A stretch of 64,000 bases of DNA from an uncultured bacterium (GCA_938036315.1 CALHPK010000009.1:200528-264527), one strand, 5' to 3'. Positions 38,570-48,371 are shown, counted from the stretch's first letter. Program-made: numbers and translations. The notes: generated from the sequence alone by a model not told the origin.

Positions 38570-39319
38570 ATGGGGAGAAGAAGCCAGGGTATAAAGATAC
38601 TGAACAGAGATATAAGGAAGCTTGTAGAGGAAAATATTTATCTGGTTGAGAGTATCGTGAGAAAAATTGCTCCAACATTGGGCCCCGGATTTGCTCGGGA
38701 GGAGATAGTATCAGAAGGGATTCTGGGGCTCATAGAAGCAGCTCAGAAGTTTGATTCGATGAAAGGTATAAAGTTTGAAAAATGGGCAGAAATCAGGATA
38801 AAGGGCGCTATAATAGATTATCTGAGAAGAACTGATGTTCTGTCTCGCCCTTCGAGATCATTGGTAAAACAGATGGCTGAAACCATAAAGGAACTCCAGA
38901 ATAAGCTAGGGAGGGAACCAAAAGATGAGGAGATTGCGAAAGAACTTGGTATGTCTCTTGAGGAATACTTTTATGAGCTTGAAAAGATAAGTAATTTATC
39001 GATCGTTTCGCTTGATGAGGTCGTCCTTGACAATGAAGATGGAAGAAGACTTTATGAACTTGTTTCAGATGAGAATGTAAAAGATCCCCTTAAGCTGTCC
39101 GAAAATTTGAATCTCAGAAAAATAATAGAAGAAGCTCTTTCTTCCCTTGATGATAAAGAGAGAGAAGTCGTAAAGATGTATTATCTAGAGGGAGCTCATA
39201 TGAAAGAGATTTCAAAACGACTGAGAGTAAGTGAGTCGAGAATATCACAAATTCATTCTAAGGCTCTTCTGAAGCTCCGTATTAACCTCGCTGGAAAAAT
39301 CGTGGCGGAAAATATGTAA
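38570..39319 (+). CDS. fliA: RNA polymerase sigma factor of the FliA/sigma-28 family
   Basis: Directs RNA polymerase to flagellar and chemotaxis promoters. The 249-residue protein has region 2 (EEIVSEGILGLIEAAQKFD, then KFEKWAEIRIKGAIIDYLRR), region 3 (LGREPKDEEIAKELGMSLEEY) and region 4 (EREVVKMYYLEGAHMKEISK and SRISQIHSKAL). WhiG or SigD naming would also fit. No flgM anti-sigma gene is visible nearby. Confidence 0.92.
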   Translation: MGRRSQGIKILNRDIRKLVEENIYLVESIVRKIAPTLGPGFAREEIVSEGILGLIEAAQKFDSMKGIKFEKWAEIRIKGAIIDYLRRTDVLSRPSRSLVKQMAETIKELQNKLGREPKDEEIAKELGMSLEEYFYELEKISNLSIVSLDEVVLDNEDGRRLYELVSDENVKDPLKLSENLNLRKIIEEALSSLDDKEREVVKMYYLEGAHMKEISKRLRVSESRISQIHSKALLKLRINLAGKIVAENM

Positions 39320-39343
39320 AAATGTAAAAATGGCGGAAAATAT
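39303..39343. repeat. Tandem duplication around the fliA stop: 8-bp x2 inside 28-bp-spaced 13-bp copies
   Basis: ATGTAAAA is repeated exactly at 39314-39321 and 39322-39329. The flanking TGGCGGAAAATAT occurs at 39303-39315 and again at 39331-39343. The first copy includes the last codons of fliA, so the duplication arose across its 3' end. Confidence 0.7.
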
Positions 39344-39403
39344 TCAAAAATCACGTATAGAATATGCGGAAGGTAATTACAAAAACATTTGAATTTTTTA
39401 CAT

Positions 39404-40738
39404 ATGACAACTGATTTCAGGAGGCTAATCTCGGACGCATTTATAATCTCGGTTTCATGGTTTGGAGCTTACTTTATAAGAATGGAATTGTCTGGTCTTT
39501 TTGGTTATAAGATAAATCCCCTGAAAAACTATGTTCTTGCCTATCCTTTTATTCTCTTTTTCTGGATGATAACTGCTATTTACACTGGTAGCTACAAAAA
39601 ATACGGGGGGAAAAATATATCAGAAATCGTCCTGGCCTTCAGAGCATGGATTATAAGCTCGCTTATTTCTATGTCCTTTGCTTTTCTGGTCAGAGAGATG
39701 TATCTTTCACGATCGGTTCTTATAATATTCTCAATCATATGCTTTTTAGCTCTGACCTTTAAAAACTACGCCCTCTCTACCAAGGAGCTAAGAAAAGCTG
39801 TTTTAGTTGGGACCGGCCCCTTAGCCATAAGGATCATTCAGAAGATAGAAGATATAACAAATTATCAAATTAAGGGTATTATCTCCCTGCAAAGTTCCGA
39901 CATTGGTAAAAAGGTAGATAGATACGAAGTTATAGGAACATTAGGAAGTATTGGAGAACTTATTGATTCAGGAACGATAGATACATTGATTTTTGCAGAA
40001 AATTCTCTCCATCTTTCTGCAGTTATGGATATAGTCTCTAAGTTCTCAGATAAAACTCATATGAAATTTTTTATCGCGTCTTCTGGATTTGATTATATAA
40101 GGTATGGTTTCGCAGTTGAGTTCGTTGGTGATGTCCCTCTTGTTGAACTCGGTGGATTCTATCATTCCCCCATATATGAATTTATAAAAAGAACTTTCGA
40201 TATTATCTTTTCAGTAGCGGTTTTGATTATTACTGCACCATTATTTCTGGTTATAGCTGTAGCAATAAAGTTGGACTCTCCAGGACCGGTATTCTTCACA
40301 CAAGAAAGGGTTGGAAAAAACGGAAAAATTTTCAAAATTATAAAATTCAGAACGATGTACAAGGATGTACCGAGGTATTCGCTATCTCCTCGTGCACCGG
40401 GGGATCCTAGAATTACTAAAGTTGGAAAGTTTCTCAGAAGATTTAGCCTTGATGAACTTCCTCAGTTCATAAATGTTGTAAAGGGAGAGATGAGCGTTGT
40501 TGGTCCGCGTCCTGAGATGCCACAGATTGTTCAGGAATATGAACCATGGCAAAGAGAGAGACTAAAGGTCAGGCCTGGGATTACAGGACTTTGGCAAATT
40601 CTCGGAAGAAAAGATTTACCTCTTGAACAGAACATACAATACGATATGGTGTACATTAGAAATCGTTCGTTTTTGCTAGACCTTATCATCATCTTAAAAA
40701 CTATTTCTATTGTCATTACAGGGAGGGGAGCTTATTAA
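39404..40738 (+). CDS. Polyprenyl-phosphate sugar-1-phosphate transferase (WbaP/WcaJ-like)
   Basis: Initiates surface polysaccharide synthesis by loading a sugar phosphate onto undecaprenyl phosphate. The N-terminus has four or five helices, then a nucleotide-binding-like VLVGTGPLAIRIIQKI domain. The bacterial sugar transferase domain follows: KRTFDIIFSVAVL, SPGPVFFTQERVGKNGK, KFRTM, and the LDELPQFINVVKGEMSVVGPRPE region with the catalytic Asp-Glu. I start at the ATG at 39404, five codons inside an upstream TTG. It ends in the overlap TAATG with rapZ. Partners may be the two GT4 enzymes, the flippase and Wzi elsewhere in the window. Confidence 0.93.
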   Translation: MTTDFRRLISDAFIISVSWFGAYFIRMELSGLFGYKINPLKNYVLAYPFILFFWMITAIYTGSYKKYGGKNISEIVLAFRAWIISSLISMSFAFLVREMYLSRSVLIIFSIICFLALTFKNYALSTKELRKAVLVGTGPLAIRIIQKIEDITNYQIKGIISLQSSDIGKKVDRYEVIGTLGSIGELIDSGTIDTLIFAENSLHLSAVMDIVSKFSDKTHMKFFIASSGFDYIRYGFAVEFVGDVPLVELGGFYHSPIYEFIKRTFDIIFSVAVLIITAPLFLVIAVAIKLDSPGPVFFTQERVGKNGKIFKIIKFRTMYKDVPRYSLSPRAPGDPRITKVGKFLRRFSLDELPQFINVVKGEMSVVGPRPEMPQIVQEYEPWQRERLKVRPGITGLWQILGRKDLPLEQNIQYDMVYIRNRSFLLDLIIILKTISIVITGRGAY

Positions 40739-41604
40739 TGTGGATACTATTTATAACTGGTGTTTCAGGATCCGGAAAAACGACAGTGTTAAAGACCCTC
40801 GAAGATATGGGATTTTACACTGTTGACAACATCCCAACAGAAATGATACTTCAGTTTATTTCCCTTGCGAAAAGAGCTGATATCAAAAAAGTTGCCTTAT
40901 CAATATTTGTCAAGACAGAGGAGATGGCGAGAAAATTTCTGGAGATAGTCAACGAGCTGAAATCCCAGGACAAGGATGATAAAGTTGATCTTATTTTTAT
41001 TGATGCACAAAATGATGTCATAATGAGAAGATACAAAGAAACAAGAAGAAAGCATCCGTTTTCTGATTTATTTTCATCAATAGAGTCAGCCATAAAGCAT
41101 GAAAGAAAAATATTAGATGTAGTATCGGATATTGCAAGTATAAGGATTGATACTACTGATATGAATATTCATAAACTCAGATCAAAGATTGTTGAACTGT
41201 TCGGAGAAGAAGAACCCTCTTTCATCCTGCAGATATACTCTTTCGGATTTCGCTATGGGATCCCTCGGGAATCTGACATAGTTTTTGATGTAAGATTTGT
41301 TAGGAATCCTAACTTTGATCCCGCCCTGAAAGACCTCGATGGAACTCACCCGGAAGTCCAAAAATATGTGTTTGAAGATGAAGATGCAAGAAAGTATTTA
41401 GATATGATAAAAGATATGATAGCATTTCTTGTGGAGAGATTCAAAAAAGAAGGGAAATATGTCGCTACGGTATCCATAGGATGTACGGGGGGGAAGCATC
41501 GCTCAGTGGCTTTTGCCGAAGCTCTGAAAAATTTCGTTGAAGAAAAATTGAATATAAAGTTAGTTGTAATTCATAGAGATAAACATAAAGATTCTGTCGT
41601 TTAA
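40738..41604 (+). CDS. rapZ: RapZ/YvcJ family nucleotide-binding protein
   Basis: 288 residues. The Walker A GVSGSGKTT is near residues 8-16, followed by FYTVDNIP. The C-terminal domain has FGFRYGIP, FDVRFVRNPNFDP and the highly conserved GCTGGKHRS. In E. coli the protein is an RNase E adaptor controlling glmS mRNA; elsewhere its role is less clear. The start codon overlaps the previous stop, and GGGAGGGG upstream is a strong ribosome binding site. Confidence 0.95.
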   Translation: MWILFITGVSGSGKTTVLKTLEDMGFYTVDNIPTEMILQFISLAKRADIKKVALSIFVKTEEMARKFLEIVNELKSQDKDDKVDLIFIDAQNDVIMRRYKETRRKHPFSDLFSSIESAIKHERKILDVVSDIASIRIDTTDMNIHKLRSKIVELFGEEEPSFILQIYSFGFRYGIPRESDIVFDVRFVRNPNFDPALKDLDGTHPEVQKYVFEDEDARKYLDMIKDMIAFLVERFKKEGKYVATVSIGCTGGKHRSVAFAEALKNFVEEKLNIKLVVIHRDKHKDSVV

Positions 41605-41618
41605 TTTGGTAGATGTGT

Positions 41619-42455
41619 ATGATCATACTACTGACAAATGATGACGGAATTGATTCTCCAGGTCTTTGGGCAATGAAATCAGCTCTGGAATCTATAGGCA
41701 AAGTCTGGGTCTTCGCCTCATCCGAAGATTATTCAGGCTCCTCTCATTCTATAACTTTGACTCATTCAATAAGGGTCGTAAAAGTCGGTGAAGCGATGTA
41801 TAAAGTAGACGGGACTCCTGCTGACTGTGTTAACATAGCTATAAATGGGATAATGCCTCAACCTCCTGATATTGTTGTGTCAGGAATAAATATAGGTGAG
41901 AATGTCGGTGACGACATCTTATACTCGGGAACTTTTGGGGGAGCAATTGAGGGAGCTCTTTTAGGATGTCTATCCTTTGCGGTTTCATGTAGAAGCATAG
42001 GCGAAATTACCGGAGACCTTCGCTTGGTAGGCAAAATAACATCGAAAATAATAGAATTCCTCGTAAAAAATAACCTCCAAAAGCAGATGCAGAGAACAGT
42101 TGTGAATATAAATTTTCCATATTTCAGGTCCCCAGCAGAAATAAAAGGAGTTAAGTTCGGAAAGCTCTGTAAAAGAGTGTATGGAGAAAGGGCTCTGCAT
42201 TTCCAAGATCCTCGTGGAAGAGATTTTTGGTTTATAGGAGGAAAAGAGTTAAAGACAAATTCGTATCAGATCAGCGATCTTGACTCCCTTGATGTCTTCA
42301 TACTTGATCGCGGGTATATATCGGTAACCTTTGTGCAAACTGAGTTCAAGGTCGCAAACCCTTCTGATGAAAGCGAAAAGCTTTTATCTTCCTTAGTTTC
42401 AGAATTTATCAAGAAAGAAGCATCTCAGTCGGAGGAGATCCAGGAGGAACCATAG
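41619..42455 (+). CDS. surE: 5'/3'-nucleotidase SurE
   Basis: Metal-dependent nucleoside monophosphate phosphatase. The N-terminus MIILLTNDDGIDSPGL carries the metal-binding Asp pair. SEDYSGSSHSIT and SGINIGENVGDDILYSGTFGGA complete the active site. I start at the second ATG (41619), which gives the family's usual N-terminus; 41613 is two codons longer. Its 3' end overlaps the convergent ilvB by 47 bases. Likely co-transcribed with rapZ. Confidence 0.95.
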   Translation: MIILLTNDDGIDSPGLWAMKSALESIGKVWVFASSEDYSGSSHSITLTHSIRVVKVGEAMYKVDGTPADCVNIAINGIMPQPPDIVVSGINIGENVGDDILYSGTFGGAIEGALLGCLSFAVSCRSIGEITGDLRLVGKITSKIIEFLVKNNLQKQMQRTVVNINFPYFRSPAEIKGVKFGKLCKRVYGERALHFQDPRGRDFWFIGGKELKTNSYQISDLDSLDVFILDRGYISVTFVQTEFKVANPSDESEKLLSSLVSEFIKKEASQSEEIQEEP

Positions 42456-44154
42456 GATAAACATCTTCTTCTGGATCTACTTTTATATCTATAATTACCG
42501 GGATGTCATCTGGTTCATCAAAGATAGCCTTTTTAAGTTTATCCTTAAGTTCTGCGGGGTCTTTTATTTCGTATCCTTTTGCTCCGAAGGCTTGGGCAAG
42601 TGCAGCATATTTCGGTTGAACTTTAAATACTGATGCAGCATATCTCCTGCCATAAAATTTTCTCTGCCACTGGGTAACCATCCCATGCTCACCATTGTTG
42701 AAGATGATAACTCTCACTCCAACCTTCTCCTCAACCGCTGTTGATATCTCTTGCATATTCATCTGAAAGCTTCCATCTCCTGAGAACGATATGACGAGTT
42801 TTTCTGGCTTTGCAATCTTTGCACCTATTGCGGCAGGGAATCCAAATCCCATCGTCCCCAAGCCTCCGGATGTCAAGAAAGTTCTTGGCTTCCTTACTTT
42901 GTAGTACTGAGCTGCCCACATCTGGTGTTGTCCAACATCTGTTGTGACTATGGTATCTGTGTCACGAGTTAGCTCGTAAACAGTGTTGACCACCTCCTGA
43001 GGCTTTATTATATTATCGGATTTGTTATATCTTAATGGAAATTTTGATTTCCACTCATCTATTTTCTTCAGCCAAGGTTTTATCCTTTCTCTGAATTTTT
43101 CTATTTCAGATTTCGGAATTTCTTCTCTGATGATTTCCAGAAGTCTTCTCAGCACTATCTTGGCATCACCTACGATTGGTATATCTATATCTATATTCTT
43201 AGAAATAGAAGCAGGATCTATATCTATGTGAATTATCTTTGAAAGTGGTGCAAAGTATTCGACATTTCCAGTTACTCTATCGTCAAATCTTGCACCTATG
43301 GCTATTATCATATCAGAGTTATTTATTGCCATATTCGCTGTGTATGTTCCGTGCATGCCGAGCATTCCTAAGAACTCAGGTCTAGTTCCATCAAAGCCTC
43401 CAAGTCCCATTAATGTTAGGGTCACAGGTATCCCTAAGATATTTATGAGTTCTTCAAGTTCTTCCGAAGCCCCCGATGATATTACACCTCCACCTGCATA
43501 CACCACTGGTCTCTCACTTTTCAAGATAGATTCAACCGCAAGCCTTATTTGCTTTTCATTCCCAGTACTTTTGAATTTTTCTGGTATATCAACTTTTTCT
43601 GGAATAAAAAGTTCTGTTGTTGCTGATGATATATCTCGTGGGAGATCTATTACCACCGGACCAGGTCTTCCCATTTGGCAGATGTAATATCCTTTGATTA
43701 TTTCTGCAGCTAAATCTTCTACGCGCCTTACGACGGTGTTATATTTAGTTATAGGGCGAGTTATTCCTGTTGTATCTGTTTCCTGAAAAGCATCATTCCC
43801 CATATAATATGTTGGAACCTGTCCTGTTATAACAAGAATGGGAACTGAGTCCATAAAGGCATCAGCTATTCCCGTAACCGCATTTGTAGCTCCCGGTCCC
43901 GACGTGACAATTGCTACTCCCGGTTTTCCCAAGGCTTTCGCATACCCTTCTGCCATATGAATCGCAGCTTGCTCATGCCTTGCAAGAATATGTCTTATCT
44001 TGCCAAACTTGAAAAGTTCATCATACAAAAGTAGAACGACTCCACCTGGGATCCCGAATAATGTATCAATCCCAAGATGGTTCATTGTTTCTACTACTAC
44101 TCTTGCGCCAGTGACTTTTTCTTTTTTCCTCACAGCTTCTCCTTTTGCACCCAT
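42409..44154 (-). CDS. ilvB: Acetolactate synthase large subunit
   Basis: ThDP- and FAD-dependent first step of branched-chain amino acid synthesis. The 581-residue protein has GGVVLLLYDEL and the ARHEQAAIHMAEGYA segment with the catalytic Glu, the central FAD domain, and the ThDP motif GDGSFQMNMQEI...NNGEHGMV. It ends in the typical VYPMVPPGSPPTEML. No ilvN regulatory subunit gene follows; downstream on this strand is only the overlap with surE. Confidence 0.95.
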   Translation of the reverse strand: MGAKGEAVRKKEKVTGARVVVETMNHLGIDTLFGIPGGVVLLLYDELFKFGKIRHILARHEQAAIHMAEGYAKALGKPGVAIVTSGPGATNAVTGIADAFMDSVPILVITGQVPTYYMGNDAFQETDTTGITRPITKYNTVVRRVEDLAAEIIKGYYICQMGRPGPVVIDLPRDISSATTELFIPEKVDIPEKFKSTGNEKQIRLAVESILKSERPVVYAGGGVISSGASEELEELINILGIPVTLTLMGLGGFDGTRPEFLGMLGMHGTYTANMAINNSDMIIAIGARFDDRVTGNVEYFAPLSKIIHIDIDPASISKNIDIDIPIVGDAKIVLRRLLEIIREEIPKSEIEKFRERIKPWLKKIDEWKSKFPLRYNKSDNIIKPQEVVNTVYELTRDTDTIVTTDVGQHQMWAAQYYKVRKPRTFLTSGGLGTMGFGFPAAIGAKIAKPEKLVISFSGDGSFQMNMQEISTAVEEKVGVRVIIFNNGEHGMVTQWQRKFYGRRYAASVFKVQPKYAALAQAFGAKGYEIKDPAELKDKLKKAIFDEPDDIPVIIDIKVDPEEDVYPMVPPGSPPTEMLLS

Positions 44155-44491
44155 AAGTCCTTAATAGATTAAGTATATCTGATGTTAAATTCTGATTTTC
44201 AGAGAAACCTAAACCATAATGTGAAGAAGTAATGGACCAAAAATTGCAAAGATTCAATTATATACAGCAGACAAGATAAACCATCTTTTGCAGAGACATA
44301 GAATGAAAGAAGTTCAAAGATAACCCTCTAAGTTTACAAAACAGAATAAATGGATTGGGAATTTCTTCCATTAAATTTAGGATTATTCTTAAATTTAGGT
44401 CATTCGGTCATATGGGCTTATGTATTTTATGATTTATTCTGAGAACTCACTTTTTAGGTGGTAGATTTACTAATAATTACTTTATCAGGCG
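44155..44491. other. Gene-free interval between divergent ilvB and dnaB
   Basis: 337 bases with no credible reading frame or structured RNA. It is AT-rich. TTAAATTTAGG occurs at 44371-44381 and again at 44389-44399, period 18. It must hold the promoters of both ilvB and dnaB; TATTAA lies 6 bases before the ilvB ATG and TACTTT lies 8 bases before the dnaB ATG. Confidence 0.6.
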
Positions 44492-45859
44492 ATGATCTCA
44501 AAGAGTTTACAGGAACCTGTCCCATACGATCCGAAACTTGAGAAAGCAGTTTTAGGTGGGATACTTCTAAAGGGAGAACTCATAGAAGATGTGATAAATA
44601 TTTTGGGGAAGAATCCCGAGGAAGCATTTTTCGACCCAGCCTGTAGAGCGATTTTTTCGTCTATTCTCTCACTGAGAAGGAGAGGGGATGAGATAAATCC
44701 ATTTTCAGTTATCGAGGAGTTGAAAGTTCAGCAGAAGCTTGAGAGGGTGGGAGGAGAGGAGTTCATTTTTTCCTTACCTTCATACATACCGTCTGTTGCC
44801 TTCCTTGACAATTTGGCAAGGAAGTTAAAGGAGAAAATGATCATCAGGAAGATGTACCAGAAGTTTAGGGGATTTATTGAGGAGATCTCATGGGGAGTTC
44901 CTAATGCTTGGGAATTTGTATCAAAAGTTGAAAAAGAAATTTCTGAGGTAGCTCAAGAAAGCTTGACGCCAGATTTTTATTCTGTTAGCGATATTGTTGG
45001 TTTTGTTGATAGGATGATCAATGGTGAGGGGAAGAGTTCTGCGTTATCTACAGGATTCCCCTCGCTCGATGAGAAGATAGTCGGGTTTCACCCAGGAGAC
45101 TTCGTGATAATAGCTGGTAGACCAGGCATGGGTAAGACAAGTTTCGCTCTTTCTATGGCTTACTATATGGCACAAGATATGATACCTGTATGCTTTTTCT
45201 CTATCGAAATGCCAATAAAGCTTTTGCTTTTGAGACTACTTTCTATGCATTCTGGAATTTCTCTGAAAAAGATTATAGCTCGTGATCTTTCGGATTCAGA
45301 GAGAAACAAGATATCATCAGCTGCAAGGGAGTTAGCTTCACTACCTATATATCTGAATGACACAGTTGCTGGAATAACTCAAATTCGATCACTTGCAAAG
45401 AGAATAAAAGATGAAAAGGGAATTAGGGCTATCTTTATAGACTACATACAGCAGATATTTGTCGAGTGGAAAGTAGAAAGAAGGGAGGAAGAAATATCTT
45501 TAATCTCAAGACTTCTCAAAAGCTTAGCAAAAGAGTTAGATATTACTGTTATTGCCCTGTCACAGTTGAGTAGGGAGCCAGAAAGAAGAGGAGAGAACAA
45601 AAGACCACAGCTAAGCGATTTAAGGGAATCCGGATCTTTAGAGCAGGATGCTGACACTGTGATTATGCTGTACAGAGATCACTACTACAACCCATGTCCT
45701 AAAACTGAAAAGGACGAGGTATTTGAGTGCTGTCCACAAGCCCGAATCTCAGAATCAATTATCGCTAAAAATAGGAACGGACCAACCGGAACTGTAACTT
45801 TAAAGTTTCTTGGAGAAATTTGCCTGTTTGAGGATTCTAAGTTTCCAAAAGTAGGGTAA
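44492..45859 (+). CDS. dnaB: Replicative DNA helicase DnaB
   Basis: Hexameric 5'-3' helicase of the replication fork, 455 residues. The N-terminal primase-interacting domain begins YDPKLEKAVLGGILL. The RecA-like ATPase has Walker A IIAGRPGMGKTSFAL, FSIEMP, Walker B IFIDYIQQI and SDLRESGSLEQDAD. Near the C-terminus an extra loop holds three Cys (NPCPKTEKDEVFECCPQ) where most DnaB proteins have a short acidic loop before IIAKNRNGPTGTV. No intein is present. Confidence 0.96.
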   Translation: MISKSLQEPVPYDPKLEKAVLGGILLKGELIEDVINILGKNPEEAFFDPACRAIFSSILSLRRRGDEINPFSVIEELKVQQKLERVGGEEFIFSLPSYIPSVAFLDNLARKLKEKMIIRKMYQKFRGFIEEISWGVPNAWEFVSKVEKEISEVAQESLTPDFYSVSDIVGFVDRMINGEGKSSALSTGFPSLDEKIVGFHPGDFVIIAGRPGMGKTSFALSMAYYMAQDMIPVCFFSIEMPIKLLLLRLLSMHSGISLKKIIARDLSDSERNKISSAARELASLPIYLNDTVAGITQIRSLAKRIKDEKGIRAIFIDYIQQIFVEWKVERREEEISLISRLLKSLAKELDITVIALSQLSREPERRGENKRPQLSDLRESGSLEQDADTVIMLYRDHYYNPCPKTEKDEVFECCPQARISESIIAKNRNGPTGTVTLKFLGEICLFEDSKFPKVG

Positions 45860-45937
45860 ATATTCCAGAAAATAAGTCTTGAGGATTTTGCTGAATAAAC
45901 TAAAAGTTGTAATTTATTGAATAAGCTTAGATAAAAA

Positions 45938-47374
45938 ATGTTTTTCACAACCTCACCAGCTTACACAATCTTTATAAGACTTAAACTACGAAATAGGTCA
46001 GGGATAATGAGCAGAATAATCTCAGTGATACGAAGGCTTGGAGGAGAAGTAAGAGGAGTAACTGTTGTGGATAGGAGTAGAGAGTGGTTTATTCGCGATG
46101 TACATGTGAATGTAGTAGATGGAACTCACGCAAGACGGATAGTAGATGAATTATCGAATATGGAAGGAGTTGTAGTTGAATCAATTTCAGATAGAACGTT
46201 TATGGCTCATCTTGGAGGAAAGATCGAAGTTGTATCGAAAAGGAGAATTGCTACATCAGAAGATCTTAGCAGGGTTTACACTCCCGGGGTAGGAAGAGTT
46301 GCTGAAGCCATAAGAAATTTCCCGGACACCGTATTTACTCATACTATAAAATCAAACACTGTCGCCATAGTCACAGATGGTAGTGCAGTTTTGGGTTTTG
46401 GAAACATAGGAGCGCTTGCAGCTATACCAGTTATGGAGGGAAAAGCAGCAATACTAAAGGAGTTTGGAGGTGTGAACGGTTTCCCTATATGTCTAGCAAC
46501 TCAGGAACCAGGCAAGATTATTGAATTAGTAAAAATGATATCTCCAGTTTTCGGGGCGGTGAACCTTGAAGATATAGCTGCACCAAAGTGCTTTGAAATA
46601 GAAAAGAGGCTACAGGAGGAGCTGGAAATTCCTGTTATGCATGATGATCAGCATGCTACAGCTGTTGCGGTTTTGGCATCTCTCATAAATGCATTGAAGA
46701 TTGTCGGCAAGAACCTATTTGATATTAAGATAGTCATAAATGGTATAGGTGCTGCAGGATACGCAACATCAAAGCTTCTCCTTAAGGTCGGAGTCAGAAA
46801 TATGATATTATGTGACAAAAAGGGAGCAATAGGCAGAAATGGAGAAAACAGTCTGAATGAGTATCAGGCGGAGATTGCCCAGTATACGAATCCAGATAAT
46901 TTCACAGGCGATCTTAAAGGCTCTCTGAAGGGTGCAGATGTATTCATAGGACTTTCCGTGGGCGGTATACTAAAGGCGGAGGACATAAAAGTCATGGCCA
47001 GAGATCCAATAGTATTTGCTCTGGCAAATCCGATTCCAGAAATATTTCCTGAGGAGGCTTCAGAATACGCAAAAATAGTCGCAACAGGCAGATCAGACTA
47101 TCCAAACCAGATAAATAATGCACTGGTATATCCTGGCTTCTTCAAGGGATTGCTAGCATGCGGAGCTAAAAAAGTTGTCGACGATATGAAAATAGCAGCC
47201 GCTTATGCTTTAGCTAGCTTAATAGATGATTCTGAGCTATATGAAGAAAATATAATCCCTTCTGTGTTTGATACTAGAGTGGTGGAGGCAGTATCTTCAG
47301 CTGTTCAGACAATAGCAATAAGAGAAGAGCTCACCAGAGAAATAAAACCCATAAAAAAGATTCTGGATATATAA
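45938..47374 (+). CDS. Malic enzyme with N-terminal ACT domain
   Basis: Oxidative decarboxylation of malate to pyruvate. Residues 1-85 form an ACT-type regulatory domain (YTIFIRLKLRNRSGIMSRIISVI). The malic domain has RVYTPGVG, NTVAIVTDGSAVLGFGNIG, VNLEDIAAP and HDDQHATA. The NAD(P)-binding domain has NGIGAAGYATSKLL and a downstream LANPIPEI. The ACT domain suggests allosteric control by a small molecule, probably an amino acid. ACT-malic enzyme fusions are known in thermophiles and Gram-positives. Cofactor preference cannot be read with certainty. Confidence 0.94.
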   Translation: MFFTTSPAYTIFIRLKLRNRSGIMSRIISVIRRLGGEVRGVTVVDRSREWFIRDVHVNVVDGTHARRIVDELSNMEGVVVESISDRTFMAHLGGKIEVVSKRRIATSEDLSRVYTPGVGRVAEAIRNFPDTVFTHTIKSNTVAIVTDGSAVLGFGNIGALAAIPVMEGKAAILKEFGGVNGFPICLATQEPGKIIELVKMISPVFGAVNLEDIAAPKCFEIEKRLQEELEIPVMHDDQHATAVAVLASLINALKIVGKNLFDIKIVINGIGAAGYATSKLLLKVGVRNMILCDKKGAIGRNGENSLNEYQAEIAQYTNPDNFTGDLKGSLKGADVFIGLSVGGILKAEDIKVMARDPIVFALANPIPEIFPEEASEYAKIVATGRSDYPNQINNALVYPGFFKGLLACGAKKVVDDMKIAAAYALASLIDDSELYEENIIPSVFDTRVVEAVSSAVQTIAIREELTREIKPIKKILDI

Positions 47375-47507
47375 TATGCATATAAAAAATACAGAAGTCT
47401 TAGAAGTGTATTTCAGATAAATTATTAATCTTTGAAATTCTTTTCATCATAAAAAAGTTAGAAAAATGCAAATTAATTTGAGATGTTCTATTTAAAATTT
47501 TGAGCAG

Positions 47508-48371
47508 ATGCCAGCAATAGAGGTAAATGGTAGAGAGATCTACTCGAAAATCATACAAGATGTCAGAGAAAAGGTTTCTCAGCTTAGAGAGCGTGGGATA
47601 AAGATTAAACTCTTTATAGTGGCTTTGGGAGAGGACAAAGAAATGGAGCTTTACATAAGGAACAAAAAGAAAGCTTCTCAGCTGTGTGGTATACAGATGC
47701 AGGAAATTTATCTCCCAGCTGACACACAGGAAACTGAACTTGCGGCTAAGATATATGAGCTTAATAATGATCAAAGTATCACCGGGTTCATAGTTCAGCT
47801 TCCCCTTCCTCCACATATAAATAAAAATGTCCTCGATCTTATTTCTCCATCGAAGGATGTAGATTGCCTAACCTCTGTAAATCTGGGACAGGTAATTAAG
47901 GATCACGTAACCGCAAGGTTCATTCCATGCGCTTGTCAATCTATGCTTGATGTATTTGAGCTTTATAGTGTTGATGTCAGGGGGAAGATAGCTACAGTCG
48001 TAGGTGCTTCGGATCTTATTGGTAAGCCCTGTACTGCTGTGCTTGTTAATCTTGGAGCAACAACAATAGTATGTCATAAATACACCACAGATCTTGCCGA
48101 GTATGTAAAGCAAGCGGACATAGTTGTGTCAGCCGTTGGTATCCCAGGAATAATAAAAGGCGAATGGATAAAACCCGGCGCTGTTGTTATTGATATAGGA
48201 ACACGTGTTGTCGACGGAAAGGTTATGGGGGATGTCGAATACAACGTAGCCCGCCAAAGGGCTAGCCTAATAACACCAGTCCCAGGAGGCATAGGTATAA
48301 TAACAGTAGCAGAACTTATGAAAAATGTACTCAAAGCTTTCTATTACTCTAATTCCTCCACCACATTCTAA
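47508..48371 (+). CDS. folD: FolD bifunctional methylenetetrahydrofolate dehydrogenase/cyclohydrolase
   Basis: One-carbon interconversion between 5,10-methylene- and 10-formyl-tetrahydrofolate. The 287-residue protein has LYIRNKKKASQLCGI with the catalytic Lys, VQLPLPPHI, SPSKDVDCLT, the Rossmann motif VVGASDLIGKP and TPVPGGIGIITVAEL. The usual PCTPxG loop is PCACQS and the VGP of the last motif is IGI, so it is a somewhat divergent member. Confidence 0.93.
   Translation: MPAIEVNGREIYSKIIQDVREKVSQLRERGIKIKLFIVALGEDKEMELYIRNKKKASQLCGIQMQEIYLPADTQETELAAKIYELNNDQSITGFIVQLPLPPHINKNVLDLISPSKDVDCLTSVNLGQVIKDHVTARFIPCACQSMLDVFELYSVDVRGKIATVVGASDLIGKPCTAVLVNLGATTIVCHKYTTDLAEYVKQADIVVSAVGIPGIIKGEWIKPGAVVIDIGTRVVDGKVMGDVEYNVARQRASLITPVPGGIGIITVAELMKNVLKAFYYSNSSTTF

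Noticed and set aside
44155-44491. Search for a structured RNA in the longest gap near dnaB
   Set aside because: No GC-rich stem, no tRNA-like or 6S-like folding pattern visible.
47400-47816. Minus-strand frame covering the folD 5' region
   Set aside because: It overlaps the conserved folD start and has no recognisable features.
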